DNA from: Marinovum sp034669705
GTDB lineage: Bacteria; Pseudomonadota; Alphaproteobacteria; Rhodobacterales; Rhodobacteraceae
Reading direction: 5' to 3'
Length of the DNA stretch: 64,000 bases
NCBI RefSeq assembly: GCF_034669705.1
Contig: NZ_JAXMOR010000027.1
Location: forward strand, 1-64,000
Below are positions 1-9,459 of this stretch, piece after piece. The notes beneath the pieces are model-generated. The model was not told the DNA's origin. It ran no database searches and saw only the letters and a program-made list of their open reading frames with translations. The position numbers and the translations under genes are program-made. The stretch's first letter is position 1, and every line of letters begins with the position of its first letter.

Positions 1-61
1 GGATTGCTTCAAGCGCAACCTTGGCCTTGAACTCGGCCGAATAGCGTTTCCGCTTCGTCAT
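1..61 (-). CDS. IS3-family transposase OrfA, N-terminal fragment
   Basis: Only the first 20 codons are in the window, starting at the ATG at 61-59 on the minus strand. The peptide begins MTKRKRYSAEFKAKVALEAI, the typical start of the helix-turn-helix OrfA protein of IS3/IS911-type elements, which binds the element ends and is fused by frameshifting to the DDE transposase OrfB. The rest lies outside the window, so it cannot be judged whether the element is intact. Confidence 0.7.
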   Translation of the reverse strand, partial: MTKRKRYSAEFKAKVALEAI

Positions 62-120
62 CTTGGGTCGTTCCTTCGTCAGTCGCTACAGCTTAGCAAC
101 TGGTCCGAAATCCTGCGACC
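1..120 (-). mobile_element. Truncated IS3-family element end
   Basis: The minus strand holds the start of an IS3-type transposase OrfA running off the window edge, preceded by about 55 bases of non-coding end sequence. The junction with the adjoining IS66 fragment lies near 117-122, judged from where the IS66 reading frame becomes recognisable. The exact inverted repeat could not be fixed because only one end of the element is present. Confidence 0.6.
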
Positions 121-444
121 ACCTCTCTCGCCAAGGCCTTCCGCTACGGACTCAGCCGTTGGCAATCCTTTGAGCTGTTCCTCCAAGACGGCCGCGTCGG
201 CATCGACAACAACCCGGCCGAGCGCGCCATGCGCCCGATCGGCATCGGTCGGAAGAACTGGCTCTTCGCGGGATCCGATAGCGGTGGCGAGACGCTGGCC
301 AGAGCGATGACCCTCATCGAAACGGCCAAGATGAATGGCCTCGATCCACAAGCCTGGCTGGCCGATATCCTCGACCGTATCCATGATCACAAGATCAACC
401 GGATCAACGAGCTGCTTCCGTGGCAACGGACGCCGTCGCACTGA
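121..444 (+). pseudogene. IS66 transposase (TnpC) C-terminal fragment
   Basis: The frame open from about 97 encodes a peptide recognisable as the C-terminal end of the DDE transposase of IS66 elements. It includes LAKAFRYGLSRW, the segment GIDNNPAERAMRPIGIGRKNW near 208-263, and a C-terminal LLPWQ. The family protein is about 500 residues; only about 107 remain. No start codon belongs to the fragment; the ATG at 229 is internal. It is a decayed gene and almost certainly inactive. Confidence 0.75.
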
Positions 445-480
445 TCCGCGGTGACAATCGGGCGGTTACGGTGCATACGA
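121..480 (+). mobile_element. IS66-family remnant (right part)
   Basis: This stretch contains the 3' part of an IS66 TnpC gene followed by about 35 bases that may be the element's right end. The left part is missing and replaced by the IS3-type end. That arrangement suggests insertion of the IS3 element into, or recombination with, an older IS66 copy. Confidence 0.55.
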
Positions 481-632
481 GGCAAGCGACACGCAGCTGA
501 GCGAGGAATACGCCAAGCGAGAGACCCGCCAGATCGGTGTGACGCTGCGCACCGCCAAACTCCTGCGAAGTCTGTCCCTCGTAATCCGGATGACGGCGCG
601 CTTTCCGTCGGGTGCACTGCCCCTCAAACAGC

Positions 633-662
633 AAAAGGCCCGGAAGGTTCCGGGCCTTTTGT
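633..662. terminator. Bidirectional intrinsic terminator downstream of glyA
   Basis: A 13-bp stem (AAAAGGCCCGGAA with TTCCGGGCCTTTT) around a GG loop carries T-runs on both sides. It ends glyA transcription from the right and any transcript coming from the IS remnant on the left. Confidence 0.85.
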
Positions 663-687
663 CGTCCGACAGGGGCTGAGACGGGTC

Positions 688-1983
688 TCAGAGTTCGGCG
701 TAAATCGGGAACCGCTTGCACAGCGCCTCGACCTCGGCGCGCACCTTGTTCTCGACCGCGGCATTGCCGTCCTCACCGTTGTCGGCCAGCCCGTCGACCA
801 CCTCGATGATCCAGTCGGCGATCTGGCGGAACTCGTCCTCGCCAAAGCCGCGGGTGGTGCCGGCGGGCGAACCGAGGCGGATGCCGGAGGTCACGGTGGG
901 CTTTTCCGGATCGAACGGCACGCCGTTCTTGTTGCAGGTGATATGCGCCCGGCCCAGAGCGTTTTCGGTGGCGTTGCCCTTGACGTTCTTGGGCCGCAGG
1001 TCGACCAGAACCACATGGGTGTCGGTGCCATGGGTCACGGTGTCCAGACCGCCCTTGATCAGCTGGTCAGACAGCGCCTGCGCATTGCGGATCACCTGTT
1101 GCGCATAGGTCTTGAACGAAGGATCCAGCGCCTCGCCGAAGGCCACGGCCTTGGCGGCGATCACATGCATCAGCGGGCCGCCCTGGATGCCGGGGAAGAT
1201 CGCCGAGTTGACCTTCTTGGCGATCGCCTCGTCGTTGGTCAGGATCATGCCGCCGCGGGGGCCACGCAGGGTCTTGTGGGTGGTGGTGGTGGCCACATGC
1301 GCGTGCGGGAAGGGCGAGGGGTGCTCGCCCGCCGCCACCAGACCGGCGAAATGCGCCATGTCGACATGCAGCAGCGCGCCCACCATGTCGGCGATCTCGC
1401 GCATCCGCTTGAAGTCGATCTGGCGCGGGATGGCCGAGCCGCCGGCAATGATCAGCTTGGGCTGGTGTTCCTTGGCCAGGGCTTCGACCTGGTCGTAATC
1501 GAGCTGGTTGTCCTGCTTGCGGACACCGTATTGCACCGCGTTGAACCACTTTCCCGACTGATTGGGCCGCGCACCGTGCGTCAGGTGGCCGCCGGCGTCG
1601 AGGCTCATGCCGAGAATGGTGTCGCCGGGCTGGATCAGCGCCTGAAACACGCCCTGGTTGGCCTGGCTACCGGAGTTCGGCTGGACGTTGGCAAACTCGC
1701 AGCCAAAGAGCTGTTTCGCGCGGTCAATGGCGAGGTTCTCGGCCACATCGACCCAGTCGCAGCCGCCGTAATAGCGCCGGCCCGGGTAGCCTTCGGCGTA
1801 TTTGTTGGTCAGGACCGAGCCCTGCGCCTCCATCACCGCGCGCGAGACGATGTTCTCGCTGGCAATCAGCTCGATCTCGTCACGCTGGCGGCCCAGCTCG
1901 CCGGTGATCGCGCCGAACAGCTCGGGGTCGCGGTCGGCGAGGGGTTGGGTGAAGAATCCTTGGTCTTTGACGGTGGCGTCCAT
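688..1983 (-). CDS. glyA: Serine hydroxymethyltransferase
   Basis: This 431-residue PLP enzyme interconverts serine and glycine while charging tetrahydrofolate with a methylene group, the main cytosolic one-carbon source. The ATG at 1983 gives the family's usual N-terminus (MDATVKDQGFF); the upstream in-frame start adds nine atypical residues. The active-site lysine lies in TTTTHKTLRGPRGG (about K237), and the substrate and cofactor motifs SENIVS and YYGGCDWVD are intact. It is monocistronic and ends at a strong terminator. Thymidylate synthase ThyX and 5-formyl-THF cyclo-ligase in the same window use the same folate pool. Confidence 0.97.
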   Translation of the reverse strand: MDATVKDQGFFTQPLADRDPELFGAITGELGRQRDEIELIASENIVSRAVMEAQGSVLTNKYAEGYPGRRYYGGCDWVDVAENLAIDRAKQLFGCEFANVQPNSGSQANQGVFQALIQPGDTILGMSLDAGGHLTHGARPNQSGKWFNAVQYGVRKQDNQLDYDQVEALAKEHQPKLIIAGGSAIPRQIDFKRMREIADMVGALLHVDMAHFAGLVAAGEHPSPFPHAHVATTTTHKTLRGPRGGMILTNDEAIAKKVNSAIFPGIQGGPLMHVIAAKAVAFGEALDPSFKTYAQQVIRNAQALSDQLIKGGLDTVTHGTDTHVVLVDLRPKNVKGNATENALGRAHITCNKNGVPFDPEKPTVTSGIRLGSPAGTTRGFGEDEFRQIADWIIEVVDGLADNGEDGNAAVENKVRAEVEALCKRFPIYAEL

Positions 1984-2149
1984 GGGCTGGCTCCTTGGGC
2001 AAGCTAACACTTGGCGCGCTTCCTACTGCAAAGCGATGGCGACGAAAAGCCGCGAAAGCGACGCAGAGGCGCGGCCGCGCGCCACCGCTGGCCTTGTCGG
2101 GGAACTTGTGGTTGTTTCGGAAACGGTGAGGCCGGCAAGGAAACCCGTC

Positions 2150-2911
2150 ATGACGCTCAGAATCGCCTTTTGCGCCTCGAACGCGCCGATCGCGCAATCG
2201 GCCTTGGCCTCGCTCAGCGCGCGCTACGGCGATCATGCCGAACAGGGCGCCGACGTGATCGTGGCGCTCGGCGGCGACGGCTTCATGCTGCAGACCCTGC
2301 ACCGCACCGAGGCCAACCCGGCGCCGGTCTATGGCATGAACCGCGGCACCGTCGGCTTTCTGATGAATGCCTACAGCGAGCAGGGGCTGATCGAGCGCCT
2401 GCGCGCCGCGGCCCAAGAGGTGATCAACCCGCTGTCAATGCACGCCACCTGTCTCGACGGCACGCTGCACACGGCGTTGGCGATCAACGAGGTCTCTTTG
2501 TTGCGCGCCGGGCCACAGGCGGCGCGGCTGCGGATCTCGGTCGATGGCCGGGTAAGGATGCCGGAACTGGTCTGCGACGGGGCGCTGCTGGCAACGCCGG
2601 CGGGCTCGACGGCCTATAATTTCTCGGCCCATGGGCCGATCCTGCCGATCGGCGCCGATGTGCTGGCGCTGACCGCGATGGCGGCCTTTCGGCCCCGGCG
2701 CTGGCGCGGCGCACTGCTGCCCAAGACGGCCGAGGTCAGCTTCGAGGTGCTCGACCCGGCGAAACGCCCGGTGATGGCCGAGGCCGATGCCCGCGCGGTG
2801 CAGGATGTGGTCAAGGTCGAGATCCGCTCGCAGCCCGCCGTTGCCCACCGCATCCTGTTTGACCCGGGTCACGGCTTGGAAGAGCGGCTGATCCGCGAGC
2901 AATTCGTCTGA
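2150..2911 (+). CDS. nadK: NAD kinase
   Basis: The product phosphorylates NAD to NADP in the cytoplasm and has 253 residues, typical of the short alphaproteobacterial form. The diagnostic GGDGFML motif is at about residues 41-47, followed by the NEVSLLR and PAGSTAYNFSAHGPI segments that build the NAD site. The ATG at 2150 was chosen because MTLRIAF matches the family start; in-frame extension upstream is low-complexity. It is transcribed divergently from glyA with about 165 bp between them. Confidence 0.95.
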   Translation: MTLRIAFCASNAPIAQSALASLSARYGDHAEQGADVIVALGGDGFMLQTLHRTEANPAPVYGMNRGTVGFLMNAYSEQGLIERLRAAAQEVINPLSMHATCLDGTLHTALAINEVSLLRAGPQAARLRISVDGRVRMPELVCDGALLATPAGSTAYNFSAHGPILPIGADVLALTAMAAFRPRRWRGALLPKTAEVSFEVLDPAKRPVMAEADARAVQDVVKVEIRSQPAVAHRILFDPGHGLEERLIREQFV

Positions 2912-2950
2912 CCCTTTCCGGGGGCGTTAGGTCTGGTGGGGAGGGAGAGG

Positions 2951-2970
2951 CCCCGGATCAAGTCCGGGGC
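2951..2970. repeat. Short palindromic repeat unit after nadK
   Basis: The sequence is a short inverted repeat (CCCCGGA and TCCGGGG arms) just downstream of nadK; a second CCCGGGCCTGCCCCGGA-type segment lies near 3052-3070. It resembles the CCCGGC-rich palindromes at 44711-45091 and probably belongs to the same class of dispersed intergenic repeats. There is no U-run, so it is not a standard terminator. Confidence 0.4.
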
Positions 2971-3116
2971 GCGGGCGCGCGGTCGTTGTGCTCGGGTGGC
3001 CAAGCGGTCGGTCGCGATTGGGTTAAGCGCGCAAGCCATCCGCCTGACCCCGTCCCGGGCCTGCCCCGGACCTCTGGGTTCGCAGCGAGAGGCGCAACTC
3101 CAGCGCGGCCGCGCGC

Positions 3117-3806
3117 CTATTGTGCCCGCTCGGCCAACATGTCGGGCTCGATCAGGATCAGCTCGCGGCCCTCGCGGCGCAGCATGCCTTCGGTCTGCCA
3201 GGCGCGGATCTGCCGGTTGACGGTTTCCCGCGTCAGCCCCGCCATGTCGCCAAGATCGGATTGCGACACCGGCGGCGTCAGCCGGTAACCGTCGGGCTCT
3301 TCCACCCCCCAGCGGTCGAACAGCCCGATCAGCACCTTGGCCAGACGGGTGCCACCATCGGCGGTCGACAGGTCGGCCAGCGCCTCGGTGGTGGATTGCA
3401 ACTTGCGGCAAAGATCGGCGATCAGCCCCAGCGTGGTGCGCGGATGCTGGGTGAGGAACGACATCAGCACCGTGCGATGCAACATCCGCCCGGTGACGTC
3501 ATTGGTGGCCACCGCATCCGCCGTCCGGTCGCCGCCCAGCAGCACCGCCATCTCGCCCACCGAATCGCCGGGGCCGAGATGCGCCACGATCGAGCGGTTG
3601 CCGGCCGCCGAGGTCAGGCTGATCTCAACCCGGCCGGTCTCGATCAACATCATCGTCTCGCCGGGGCTGTCCTTGGAAAAGATCACCTTGCCGCTGTGAA
3701 AATGGCAGGGTTTGGACATGCCCAGCAAGGTGGCCCGCTCCCGGGAGGAGAGTGCGCCGAGAATCAGGCTTTCCCTGCTGGCAATATCGCGAAATTTCAA
3801 TGTCAT
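3117..3806 (-). CDS. Crp/Fnr-family transcriptional regulator, CRP-like
   Basis: This 229-residue protein has an N-terminal cyclic-nucleotide-binding beta-barrel and a C-terminal winged helix. The phosphate-binding cassette pattern VGEMAVL...DRTADA (E85, R94) is kept, so a nucleotide ligand is plausible. The recognition helix reads LTRETVNRQI, retaining the Arg-Glu-x3-Arg arrangement that lets E. coli CRP read TGTGA. It lacks the cysteine cluster of FNR proteins. The start at 3806 was chosen because the longer frame adds a non-conserved leader. A perfect TGTGA-N6-TCACA site sits 110 bp upstream, suggesting autoregulation (inference). Confidence 0.88.
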   Translation of the reverse strand: MTLKFRDIASRESLILGALSSRERATLLGMSKPCHFHSGKVIFSKDSPGETMMLIETGRVEISLTSAAGNRSIVAHLGPGDSVGEMAVLLGGDRTADAVATNDVTGRMLHRTVLMSFLTQHPRTTLGLIADLCRKLQSTTEALADLSTADGGTRLAKVLIGLFDRWGVEEPDGYRLTPPVSQSDLGDMAGLTRETVNRQIRAWQTEGMLRREGRELILIEPDMLAERAQ

Positions 3807-3915
3807 TTGAACAAGCCAATACCTGGCCGGATCAGGCTGACCCGGGCCCCACTGCATTTTATGCCGGGAGATTGCGTCAACAAACCGCGGCAGGGAATGA
3901 CTATCCCGCAAAAAC

Positions 3916-3931
3916 TGTGATCTGGGTCACA
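3916..3931. promoter_or_regulatory. Perfect CRP-type operator
   Basis: The sequence TGTGATCTGGGTCACA is a perfect TGTGA-N6-TCACA dyad, the textbook CRP half-site arrangement. It lies in the gap between the Crp-type gene (start 3806) and the candidate RNA on the other strand, so it could control either or both. Binding is predicted from sequence only. Confidence 0.65.
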
Positions 3932-3984
3932 GATTTTGCAGCGCAGAAAGTCGATCTTCTCACTGTGTTCGTCAGGGTCGGTGT

Positions 3985-4234
3985 CTCACTATAGATCGCA
4001 AACCCTTTTCTGCCTGAGTCTGGCGGATACGCACCCCTATCCGCCGTGGCATTTTCGCGGTCGGAGTGATCGTGTGGAGGGCGGGCGAGTGAGTGACGTC
4101 CGTCCATCCACCGGTCTACCTGCGTGACCGAGGTGCGGTACCCATACGGTGCCTGTCCTGTTGCCTGAGGTCGCGCCGATACGGTCCTGAAGTGGTCCAA
4201 GCCGTCCGGTGTTCCCCCGGGCGGCTTACTTTTT
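3985..4234 (+). ncRNA. Candidate structured small RNA
   Basis: There is no plausible protein gene on the plus strand of this 435-bp gap, yet it ends in a strong plus-strand terminator at 4199-4234. Upstream are a perfect 8-bp hairpin at 4022-4045 (GGCGGATA and TATCCGCC arms, loop CGCACCCC), a long imperfect stem around 4073-4113, and GGTACC/GGTGCC pairing near 4130-4155. A possible -10 element TATAGA lies near 3991. It matches no RNA family that I recognise; features of 6S, tmRNA and SRP RNA were looked for and not seen. The ends are approximate and transcription is inferred. Confidence 0.45.
4199..4234 (+). terminator. Plus-strand intrinsic terminator
   Basis: An 11-bp stem (AAGCCGTCCGG with CCGGGCGGCTT, one G-U pair) with a 7-base loop is followed by ACTTTTT. 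On the minus strand no U-run follows the stem, so it does not serve prpE but a transcript read rightward through the gap. Confidence 0.8.
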
Positions 4235-4241
4235 GTCTGCC

Positions 4242-6131
4242 CTACCTGGCGTAGCCCAAGCCCTGCAATGCCGTGCGCACCTCGTCGAGGATCGCCGGAT
4301 CGTCGATGGTGGCCGGCATCTTGTAGTCCTGTCCGTCGGCGATCTTGACCATGATGGCGCGCAGGATCTTGCCCGAGCGGGTCTTGGGCAGACGGTCGAC
4401 CACCAGCGCCAGCTTGAAGGCCGCCACCGGGCCGATCCTTTCGCGCACCAGTTTCACCACCTCGGCGGTGATCTCGTCATGGCCTCGGTTGCAGCCCTTG
4501 TTGAGGCAGAGGAACCCCACCGGCAGCTGGCCCTTGAGCGAGTCGCTGACGCCGATCACCGCGCATTCGGCCACGTCCGGGTGGCCGGCCAGCACCTCCT
4601 CCATGCCGCCGGTCGAGAGCCGGTGGCCGGCGACGTTGATCACGTCGTCGGTGCGGGCCATGATGTAGAGATAGCCGTTTTCGTCGATCATCCCGGCATC
4701 GCCGGTCTCGTAGAAGCCCGGAAAGGTGGTCAGGTAGCTCTTGCGATAGCGGTCTTCGGCGTTCCACAGCGTCGGCAGGGTGCCCGGCGGCAGCGGCAGC
4801 TTGACGGCGATGGCGCCCAGTTCGCCGCGCGGCATCTCGCGGCCGCCCTCATCGAGGATCTGCACATCATAGCCCGGCATCGCGACCGAGGGCGAGCCGA
4901 TCTTGACCGGCAGCGGCTCGATCCCCATCGGGTTGGCGGCGATGGCAAAGCCGGTCTCGGTCTGCCACCAGTGGTCGATCACCGGCACTCCGAGCTTGTC
5001 CTGCGCCCACAGGATGGTGTCGGGATCGGCGCGCTCGCCGGCGAGGTAGACGATCTTGAGCGAGGACAGGTCGTAGTCCTTGATCAGCGCGCCCTGCGGA
5101 TCCTCGCGTTTCACCGCGCGAAAGGCGGTGGGGGCGGTGAAGAAGCTCTTGACCCCGTGATCCTGGATCACCCGCCAGAAGGTGCCGGCATCGGGTGTGC
5201 CGACCGGCTTGCCCTCGAAGACCACGGTGGTGTTGCCGTGAATCAGCGGCCCGTAGCAGATGTAACTGTGCCCCACGACCCAGCCGACATCAGAAGCCGC
5301 CCAGAAGACATCGCCGGGGTCGACGTCATAGATGTTCTTCATCGTCCAGTTCAGCGCCACCAGATGGCCGCCGGTGTGGCGCACCACGCCCTTAGGCGCG
5401 CCGGTGGTGCCGGAGGTATAGAGGATATAGGCCGGGTGGTTGCCTTCGACCGGGACGCAATCGGCCGGCGTCACGCCCTCCTGGACCGCGTGCCAGTCGT
5501 GATCAAAGCCCTCGGTGAGCGGCGCGACCTGCTGCTCGCGTTGCAGGATCACCGTGAACTCCGGCTTGTGGCTGGCCTGTTCGATGGCACCGTCGAGCAG
5601 CGGCTTGTAGCTCACAACACGGCCCGGTTCGAGCCCGCAGGAGGCGGCGATGATCGCCTTGGGGGTGGCGTCGTCGATCCTGACGGCCAGCTCGTTGGCG
5701 GCAAAGCCGCCGAAGACCACCGAATGCACCGCGCCGAGCCGGGCGCAGGCCAGCATCGCCTCAAGCGCCTCCGGCACCATCGGCATGTAGATGATCACCC
5801 GGTCGCCCTTTTCGATGCCCTTGGCGCGCAGCGCGCCAGCGAGCCGCGCGACCCGGTCCTGCAACTCGGCAAAGGTGATCTTCTGCTGGCTGTCGGTGAT
5901 CGGGCTGTCATGGATGATCGCCACCTGCGCGCCGCGGCCGTTCTTCACGTGGCGGTCGACCGCGTTCCAGCAGGCGTTGACCCGGCCATCGGCATACCAT
6001 TCGTAAAGGTCGTCGCCGCGATCAAACAGCGCCTTCGAGGGCATCTCTTCCCAGTCGATGGCCTGCGCCGCCTCCATCCAGAACCCCTCGGGGTCGGCCT
6101 GCCAGCGCGCGTAAACATCGGTGTATGTCAT
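4242..6131 (-). CDS. prpE: Propionyl-CoA synthetase
   Basis: This 629-residue AMP-forming acyl-CoA synthetase activates propionate, and possibly acetate, to the CoA thioester. The start MTYTDVYARW at 6131 is the conserved PrpE N-terminus. Core motifs are present: the P-loop-like YTSGTTGAPKGVVR, the acyl-adenylate motif WWQTETG, YETGDAG, and the catalytic lysine in KTRSGKILRAIM near the C-terminus. PrpE is favoured over AcsA by the N-terminus and the propionate-type region around the active site. TTTGCAAA motifs upstream resemble sites of RamB/ScfR-type short-chain fatty acid regulators. The gene stands alone, divergent from a small lysine-rich frame. Confidence 0.92.
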   Translation of the reverse strand: MTYTDVYARWQADPEGFWMEAAQAIDWEEMPSKALFDRGDDLYEWYADGRVNACWNAVDRHVKNGRGAQVAIIHDSPITDSQQKITFAELQDRVARLAGALRAKGIEKGDRVIIYMPMVPEALEAMLACARLGAVHSVVFGGFAANELAVRIDDATPKAIIAASCGLEPGRVVSYKPLLDGAIEQASHKPEFTVILQREQQVAPLTEGFDHDWHAVQEGVTPADCVPVEGNHPAYILYTSGTTGAPKGVVRHTGGHLVALNWTMKNIYDVDPGDVFWAASDVGWVVGHSYICYGPLIHGNTTVVFEGKPVGTPDAGTFWRVIQDHGVKSFFTAPTAFRAVKREDPQGALIKDYDLSSLKIVYLAGERADPDTILWAQDKLGVPVIDHWWQTETGFAIAANPMGIEPLPVKIGSPSVAMPGYDVQILDEGGREMPRGELGAIAVKLPLPPGTLPTLWNAEDRYRKSYLTTFPGFYETGDAGMIDENGYLYIMARTDDVINVAGHRLSTGGMEEVLAGHPDVAECAVIGVSDSLKGQLPVGFLCLNKGCNRGHDEITAEVVKLVRERIGPVAAFKLALVVDRLPKTRSGKILRAIMVKIADGQDYKMPATIDDPAILDEVRTALQGLGYAR

Positions 6132-6255
6132 GGTATCCTCCTCCGGCGACCGTTTCGGGATACGAGAGCCACCACCCCTCGGGCAAGCCGGTTGGCGCAA
6201 ACAGCGTCAGATTGGCGCGATTTCTTTGCAGACTCTGGCGCGCGTGCCTGCAAAC

Positions 6256-6312
6256 TTTTGCAAACCCTCCCGGCTTTGCGATGCTTTCTGCTGATTTCCG
6301 CCGGTTTGCAAA
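6256..6312. promoter_or_regulatory. TTTGCAAA motif pair upstream of prpE
   Basis: TTTTGCAAA at 6256-6264, itself preceded by TGCAAAC, and TTTGCAAA at 6305-6312 lie 125-181 bp upstream of the prpE start. Motifs of this form are known for RamB/ScfR-type regulators of acetate and propionate genes. Assignment is by motif resemblance only. Confidence 0.4.
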
Positions 6313-6323
6313 TTCTGGTCGAA

Positions 6324-6346
6324 ATTCGACATCACCGATGTCGAAT
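6324..6346. promoter_or_regulatory. Perfect 9-bp dyad operator candidate
   Basis: The arms ATTCGACAT and ATGTCGAAT are perfect inverted repeats with a 5-base spacer. The dyad sits 42 bp before the small lysine-rich frame at 6388 and about 190 bp from prpE. No known operator is recognised. Confidence 0.45.
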
Positions 6347-6387
6347 CCAGTCGCGCAAACCGGGTGAGTCGCTGGAATAAAGGGGCC

Positions 6388-6492
6388 ATGGCACGGCACG
6401 GTGCCGCGCCACTTCGCAAAAAAGGTCCTGTTGCCATGGGCGACAAAAAGCAAAAGCCGGCGAAACCCGGCGACAAGACAGTCAAGAAATAG
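6388..6492 (+). CDS. Small lysine-rich protein (34 or 18 residues), hypothetical
   Basis: The reading frame starts at ATG 6388 (34 residues), with an internal ATG at 6436 giving an 18-residue MGDKKQKPAKPGDKTVKK. The product is strongly basic (K/R/P-rich), with no signal peptide or membrane segment. It is followed 18 bp later by a perfect 11-bp-stem terminator and preceded by a perfect dyad at 6324-6346, so a short transcript is likely even if the peptide is not. No family is recognised. It could equally be a small RNA. Confidence 0.35.
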   Translation: MARHGAAPLRKKGPVAMGDKKQKPAKPGDKTVKK

Positions 6493-6510
6493 ATTTCAAC
6501 CCAATCAAGA

Positions 6511-6542
6511 CCGTGCCGCCCCCATGGGCGGCACGGCATTTT
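6511..6542. terminator. Bidirectional terminator between small ORF and maeB
   Basis: A perfect 11-bp stem (CCGTGCCGCCC and GGGCGGCACGG) with a CCAT loop is followed by ATTTTTG on the plus strand. It lies 3 bp past the maeB stop and can also end maeB transcription. Confidence 0.8.
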
Positions 6543-6544
6543 TG

Positions 6545-8827
<2,283 letters not shown>

Positions 8828-8850
8828 CTCGAAGTCCCTCTGCGTGTTTT

Positions 8851-8864
8851 GTTTAGCGTTAAAC
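8851..8864. promoter_or_regulatory. Near-palindrome upstream of maeB
   Basis: GTTTAGCGTTAAAC is a 14-bp dyad with a central CG, the layout of LacI-family operators. It lies just upstream of the maeB start and would overlap its promoter or leader. The cognate regulator is not in the window. Confidence 0.3.
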
Positions 8865-9057
8865 TATCTTGGCCCGGAGTATTATCCCCGTCGCGCCGAT
8901 AACAGCTTCCGCCCAATCCTGTAAATCAGCTTAGCGATAACAGGGCGGGGCTGTCGCGTGTTTCGTGGCATTTCGCCGCCGGGCCGGGCCACGTCATGCT
9001 TGCATCATCGCCCGCGCCGCCCGATCATGCCGGCCAGTTTCAACGATGGGGGTCTTG

Positions 9058-9459
9058 ATGGATCTGGCCGAACCCGCGCGCGCGGTGCGCGACAATGCCT
9101 ATGCGCCCTATTCAGGCTTCAAGGTGGGGGCCGCCCTGCGTGCCGCCGATGGCACCGTTTTTTCCGGCTGCAACGTCGAGAATGTCGCCTATCCCGAGGG
9201 TACCTGTGCCGAGGCCGGCGCCATTGCCGCCATGGTGGCCGGCGGCCAGACCCGGTTCGAGGCAGCCTATGTGGTGGCCGACAGTCCGACCCCGGTGACC
9301 CCCTGCGGCGGCTGCCGGCAGAAGCTGGCGGAATTCGCACGCGGCCCGGACGTGGTGGTGACCATGGCGACGCTCTCGGGCGAGGAAATGCAGCTCACCA
9401 TTGCCGAGCTGCTGCCCGGCGCCTTCGACGCCGCCCAGATGGACAGCGCTGGCAAATGA
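9058..9459 (+). CDS. cdd: Cytidine deaminase
   Basis: This 133-residue zinc enzyme converts cytidine and deoxycytidine to uridine and deoxyuridine. The zinc/catalytic motifs are CNVENVAYPEGTCAEAGAI (Cys and the catalytic Glu) and PCGGCRQKL. The ATG at 9058 was chosen because a GGGGG ribosome site lies 5-9 bases before it and MDLAEPARAVR matches the family start; ATG 9046 is possible. It is the first gene of the salvage operon and its stop overlaps the deoA start (ATGA). Confidence 0.94.
   Translation: MDLAEPARAVRDNAYAPYSGFKVGAALRAADGTVFSGCNVENVAYPEGTCAEAGAIAAMVAGGQTRFEAAYVVADSPTPVTPCGGCRQKLAEFARGPDVVVTMATLSGEEMQLTIAELLPGAFDAAQMDSAGK

Noticed and set aside
451..2007. Long plus-strand open frame across glyA
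   Set aside because: It is the complement of the conserved glyA gene, with composition and codon pattern of a GC-rich shadow frame and no recognisable domain.
3985..4234. 6S RNA, SRP RNA or riboswitch identity for the candidate RNA
   Set aside because: None of the conserved elements of these classes was found; it is left as an unnamed candidate.
4209..6380. Long plus-strand frame of over 700 codons
   Set aside because: It lies antisense to prpE, whose protein is highly conserved; the frame has His/Asp-rich shadow composition.
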